Shown here in pieces: positions 4,316 to 5,105 of a DNA stretch of 5,105 nt. Under the pieces are notes generated by a model. It was not told the origin of the DNA, searched no databases, and was given only the letters and a program-made list of their open reading frames with translations. The DNA is from Parcubacteria group bacterium Gr01-1014_56 (GTDB taxonomy: Bacteria > Patescibacteriota > Minisyncoccia > Phycocordibacterales > SBAW01), in contig VMFK01000043.1 of NCBI GenBank assembly GCA_007375995.1, positions 1 to 5,105 of the forward strand, in the 5' to 3' direction. A program made the position numbers and the translations under genes. Position 1 is the first letter of the stretch, and every line of letters starts with the position of its first letter.

Positions 4316-4765
4316 TCATAGGGTGTCTTTGAGAGCCGACGCTTCGGTCGGCTCTCCGACTTTACGTCGGAGCAAATCGCGGATTTCTTCAAGCAGTCGC
4401 ACCTCCGCAGGTTTTTCATGTGCGGGGATGGCGCGCTCCCCTTCTCTAAATACACTGCGTCGTGCGGCCGAGATCGATTTGAAGACGACAAATATCGAAA
4501 GTGACACGAGAAGAAAGTTGAGTATCGCTTGGAGAAACACGCCGTATTTAATCACCAGGTCGGGTCTGAGTATTGCTGAAAGATTTTTAAGGTCGACATT
4601 GTTGGTGACCAACCCCAAAAAAGGCATGATGATATCGCCTACGAGCGAATTTACCACCGCGGTAAAGGCGGTGCCGATGACAACCGCGATCGCAAGCTCA
4701 AAGGCGTTGCCTTTTACCGCAAAGCTTTTGAATTCTGCAAAAAAACCGCGCGTTGATTTAAACAT
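4316..4765 (-). CDS. mscL: Large-conductance mechanosensitive channel MscL
   Basis: A 149-residue MscL, the homopentameric emergency valve that opens under membrane tension during hypo-osmotic shock. All landmarks are present: N-terminal amphipathic helix (STRGFFAEFKSFAVKGN, 4-20); TM1 (about 21-47) with the pore-lining LAIAVVIGTAF, where L24 and A27 match E. coli L19 and G22 (alanine there is also found in mycobacterial MscL); DIIMPFLGL (44-52); a short periplasmic loop; YGVFLQ (74-79) starting TM2 (to about 97); and the cytosolic helix EVRLLEEIRDLLRR (121-134), which aligns with the E. coli C-terminal bundle EVLLTEIRDLL. After this comes an unusual 15-residue tail (KVGEPTEASALKDTL) encoded largely by two hairpin-forming DNA segments. 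Ends in TGA. Located 48 nt after the DUF1003-like gene and 12 nt before the DsbA-like gene. No Shine-Dalgarno. Confidence 0.97.
   Translation of the reverse strand: MFKSTRGFFAEFKSFAVKGNAFELAIAVVIGTAFTAVVNSLVGDIIMPFLGLVTNNVDLKNLSAILRPDLVIKYGVFLQAILNFLLVSLSIFVVFKSISAARRSVFREGERAIPAHEKPAEVRLLEEIRDLLRRKVGEPTEASALKDTL
4331..4372 (-). repeat. Two overlapping inverted repeats in the 3' end of mscL
   Basis: Hairpin A: CTCCGAC (4354-4360) with GTCGGAG (4366-4372), 7 bp, 5-nt loop. Hairpin B: GAGAGCCGAC (4331-4340) with GTCGGCTCTC (4347-4356), 10 bp, 6-nt loop. They share bases 4354-4356. A third, exclusive pairing exists between GTCGG (4347-4351) and CCGAC (4356-4360). No U-run follows in either direction, so this is not a standard terminator. 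It encodes MscL residues 132-145, past the conserved C-terminal helix, and lies 16 nt upstream of the -10-like box of the DsbA-like gene. Confidence 0.75.
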
Positions 4766-4769
4766 TGGT

Positions 4770-4800
4770 TTTATACTACAAGTGTAGACGATAAATTATA
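4770..4800 (-). promoter_or_regulatory. Possible promoter region of mscL with inverted repeat
   Basis: In the 48-nt gap upstream of mscL the minus strand has a perfect TATAAT (4800-4795) and a TATAAA (4775-4770) that ends 4 nt before the ATG. Between them is an imperfect 12-bp inverted repeat, CTACA-CT-TGTAG (4787-4776). TATAAT would give a leader of about 20 nt; TATAAA would give a leaderless mRNA. Neither has a clear -35 at 17 nt. The inverted repeat is a candidate operator, but short. Confidence 0.35.
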
Positions 4801-4813
4801 GTCGCATGACTCC

Positions 4814-5105
4814 TTAATTTATTTTAGGTTTTAGATGCTCCTCTTCTATATCTTCCTGGATTTCATCAACGTCCTCTTGGATCTCGTCGACGTCGTGCTG
4901 AATTTCGTCGATATCGTGCTCGACCTCTGCCAAGCTGGCACGAGCCTGATTAAGACTCATCTGGATCAAGATTGCAAGATAGATCGCCTCAAGCGACACC
5001 ACCGTGGTGAGGACAAGCAGCATTCGGTCAAAGGAAAAAAGACCAAAAGTCACGGCTAAAAAACTCAATAGAAATATAATGCTGTGCACTACAAGCGACT
5101 GGACC
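4814..5105 (-). CDS. DUF1003-like membrane protein with acidic coiled-coil tail, 5' end outside window
   Basis: The frame is open to the right edge (VQSLVVHSIIFLLSFL...), so the start lies beyond 5105; the GTG at 5089-5087 is probably an internal valine. In view are 96 residues. Two membrane segments are visible: VVHSIIFLLSFLAVTFGLF and MLLVLTTVVSLEAIYLAILI. The second, with SLEAIYLAILIQMSLNQ, resembles from memory the DUF1003 family, in which two membrane helices are followed by a polar C-terminal helix after a conserved Q-M/S-x-N-Q/R. After SLNQARASLAEVEH comes a perfect acidic heptad run (DIDEIQH, DVDEIQE, DVDEIQE, DIEEEH) built from 21-bp DNA repeats, then a short basic end (LKPKIN). The function of the family is not known to me. 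It is the most upstream visible member of the envelope unit, 48 nt before mscL. Confidence is high for the CDS and moderate for the family. Confidence 0.7.
   Translation of the reverse strand, partial: VQSLVVHSIIFLLSFLAVTFGLFSFDRMLLVLTTVVSLEAIYLAILIQMSLNQARASLAEVEHDIDEIQHDVDEIQEDVDEIQEDIEEEHLKPKIN
4850..4920 (-). repeat. 21-bp tandem repeat coding an acidic coiled coil
   Basis: Three full units of 21 bp (4850-4870, 4871-4891, 4892-4912) and a partial fourth. On the plus strand each runs roughly as (g/a)tc-(c/g)t(c/g)-(t/c)tgga... with most changes synonymous or exchanging I/V and E/H. Each unit codes D-(I/V)-D-E-I-Q-(E/H). In heptad terms a is I/V, d is I, e is Q and g is D. Confidence 0.8.

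Noticed and set aside
4331..4372. Intrinsic terminator within mscL
   Set aside because: Strong stems, but no U-run follows on either strand; called an inverted repeat instead.
4850..4933. CRISPR-like array
   Set aside because: The repeats are 21 bp with no spacers, are in frame with a coding sequence, and vary mostly at synonymous or conservative sites.
4835..5059. Plus-strand frame with hydrophobic repeats (LLDLVDVVLNFVDIVLDL)
   Set aside because: It is the complement of the 21-bp repeat coding the acidic coiled coil; the minus-strand protein has membrane helices and a clear heptad pattern, so this is a mirror product.

Overview
The window looks like a fragment of a small-genome bacterium, most likely of the Candidate Phyla Radiation (Patescibacteria, perhaps Parcubacteria-like). 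This rests on gene content and protein style: a very short SecE (56 aa), a secE-nusG-rplK cluster without rplA behind it, a DsbA-like protein with a single N-terminal anchor, a SIMPL/DUF541 protein, a DUF1003-like membrane protein with an acidic heptad tail, almost no Shine-Dalgarno sequences, and very tight spacing. Seven genes end in TAA, secE in TAG and mscL in TGA, so TGA works as a stop and the glycine-TGA code of Gracilibacteria/Absconditabacteria is unlikely. The lineage is inferred; no marker gene was compared.

Layout, left to right. (1) 1-836, minus strand: an HxGH nucleotidyltransferase followed, 4 nt downstream, by a second gene that leaves the window at its left edge. That second gene carries an in-frame TAA after 17 codons, yet its frame stays open and protein-like for the next 54 codons. 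(2) 837-900: a compact divergent promoter region. (3) 901-1401, plus strand: dihydrofolate reductase, ending at a strong bidirectional terminator (1400-1437). (4) 1456-2651, minus strand: secE-nusG-rplK, converging on the same terminator. The 56-codon secE is real although very short. (5) 2679-2709: terminator of the next upstream unit. (6) 2750-5105, minus strand: DUF1003-like protein (start beyond the right edge), mscL, dsbA-like thiol oxidoreductase and SIMPL-domain protein, all membrane or envelope proteins packed with gaps of 48, 12 and 36 nt.

How the genes relate: the secE unit is core secretion, transcription and translation. The right-hand unit is an envelope set in which the DsbA-like enzyme could oxidise its neighbour, a SIMPL protein with exactly two cysteines placed in one loop. 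On the left, DHFR may be linked by its shared promoter region to nucleotide metabolism, if the interrupted gene is the deaminase-like protein I suspect.

I see no CRISPR array, transposon, phage gene, tRNA or rRNA, and no convincing wholly new system. The points most worth a second look are the nonsense-interrupted gene, an L11 that lacks both thiostrepton-site prolines, repeated -10-like boxes placed for leaderless transcripts, tandem overlapping hairpins at the 3' end of mscL, and the acidic 21-bp-repeat coiled coil.
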